The notes under the pieces were generated by a model. It was given only the letters and a program-made list of their open reading frames with translations, was not told the DNA's origin and ran no database searches. A DNA stretch of 64,000 nucleotides from Terribium retamae (GTDB taxonomy: Bacteria > Pseudomonadota > Alphaproteobacteria > Rhizobiales > Rhizobiaceae): NCBI RefSeq assembly GCF_022347545.1, contig NZ_JAKREW010000007.1, positions 1 to 64,000 of the forward strand. The letters are read 5' to 3'. A program made the position numbers and the translations under genes. Shown here piece by piece: positions 63,566 through 64,000 of the stretch. The stretch's first letter is position 1; every line of letters starts with the position of its first letter.

Positions 63566-63586
63566 GCGAACCTCCTGCCTAGATTA

Positions 63587-64000
63587 TTAGAGCGGGACGC
63601 CCTTCGGGAACACCGGGGCGCGCTTCTCTTGGAAAGACTTGACGCCCTCCGCGACTTCCGGCCCGTTGAATCCCATGTACTCCAGGGCAAGGGACGTGTC
63701 GAAGATCGGCCCTGCCTGGCGCAACCAGTTGTTCAGAGAGTACTTAGTCCAACGGATCGCCGACTGCGCGCCGTCGGCGAGCCTGACCGCCACATCCAGG
63801 GCGGTAGCGTCCAGTTCCTCGTCCTCGGTCACCATCGAAAGCAGGCCGATCCGCTCAGCCTCGGCACCCTCAAGCTTGTCGCAGGTAAGCAGATAGTACT
63901 TGGCCTTGGCCATGCCGCAGAGGAGGGGCCAGATGATGGTGGCGTGATCGCCAGCGGCAACCCCAAGACGCGTGTGGCCGTCCACAAGTTTGCAGTTGCG
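63587..64000 (-). CDS. Enoyl-CoA hydratase/isomerase family protein, C-terminal part (cut by window edge)
   Basis: The frame runs off the right edge; 137 codons are visible, ending [13 protein letters not shown]. The segments [28 protein letters not shown] and [13 protein letters not shown] are typical of the C-terminal half of crotonase-family enzymes. GDHA has replaced the usual Glu loop with His/Ala, so the second catalytic Glu may be absent. Upstream neighbour of the hydratase at 62789 in the same direction. Confidence 0.88.
   Translation of the reverse strand, partial: RNCKLVDGHTRLGVAAGDHATIIWPLLCGMAKAKYYLLTCDKLEGAEAERIGLLSMVTEDEELDATALDVAVRLADGAQSAIRWTKYSLNNWLRQAGPIFDTSLALEYMGFNGPEVAEGVKSFQEKRAPVFPKGVPL

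Noticed and set aside
1..64000. CRISPR array, integrase, origin of transfer or replication gene
   Set aside because: No regularly spaced repeats, no tyrosine or serine recombinase motif and no replication protein were seen in any frame, although oriT sites are hard to recognise by eye.

Overview
The window reads like an accessory region (plasmid, chromid or genomic island) of an alphaproteobacterium, most likely a plant- or soil-associated member of the Rhizobiales. The evidence is GC-rich DNA, ABC, LysR and ROK modules of rhizobial style, a trb conjugation operon in the order trbL-F-G-I followed by a DUF2274 gene and a convergent LysR gene (typical of rhizobial and sphingomonad integrative elements), and many decayed insertion sequences (IS66, ISAzo13, IS6, IS110, IS3, ISL3). 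No integrase, replication gene or intact transposase lies in the window.

Layout. 0-4.5 kb: end of a conjugative transfer operon and its LysR gene. 4.7-11.2 kb: oxidoreductases (DadA-like, YciI, RidA, semialdehyde dehydrogenase, iron alcohol dehydrogenase, Ldh family). 11.2-30 kb: a phosphonate block. An aminotransferase and a phosphonopyruvate hydrolase (Thr118 signature, exactly 290 residues) can convert phosphonoalanine to pyruvate and phosphate, and a Na/Pi-type carrier next to them could export surplus phosphate. A divergent Ugp-like ABC importer with two different binding proteins, an alpha/beta hydrolase, a hydantoinase/oxoprolinase pair, a second aminotransferase and an alkaline-phosphatase-superfamily enzyme follow on the other strand. 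30-31 kb: tRNA-Leu(CAA) between dead IS66 and ISAzo13 fragments.

31-39 kb: a sugar (probably amino-sugar-like) island with a ROK kinase, NagB-like protein, TIM-barrel protein, ribose-type ABC importer and divergent ROK repressor. 39.3-46.1 kb: a flavin monooxygenase with a polar amino-acid ABC importer, resembling organosulfur utilisation operons, plus an AhpD-like protein; it is bracketed by the 3' and 5' pieces of IS6-family elements. 46.2-61.3 kb: a probable D-apiose/D-apionate catabolic region: MFS carrier, sugar ABC importer, SMP-30 lactonase, an unrecognised protein with two tandem copies of one domain, ApnO-like oxidoisomerase, OiaK-like DUF1537 kinase and a RuBisCO-like protein, with a divergent GcvA-type LysR regulator. 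A TRAP-transporter stub and a dead copy of the LysR gene with its promoter show past rearrangement.

61.3-64 kb: junk fragments (transketolase-like C-terminus, a Crp-type gene without its DNA-binding domain joined tail to tail with a panB stub) and two enoyl-CoA hydratase genes, the last cut by the window edge. The least explained items are the 282-residue tandem-repeat protein in the apionate operon, the 95-residue protein between phosphonopyruvate hydrolase and the phosphate carrier, and the aminotransferase/phosphatase-superfamily gene pair at 27.3-29.9 kb.
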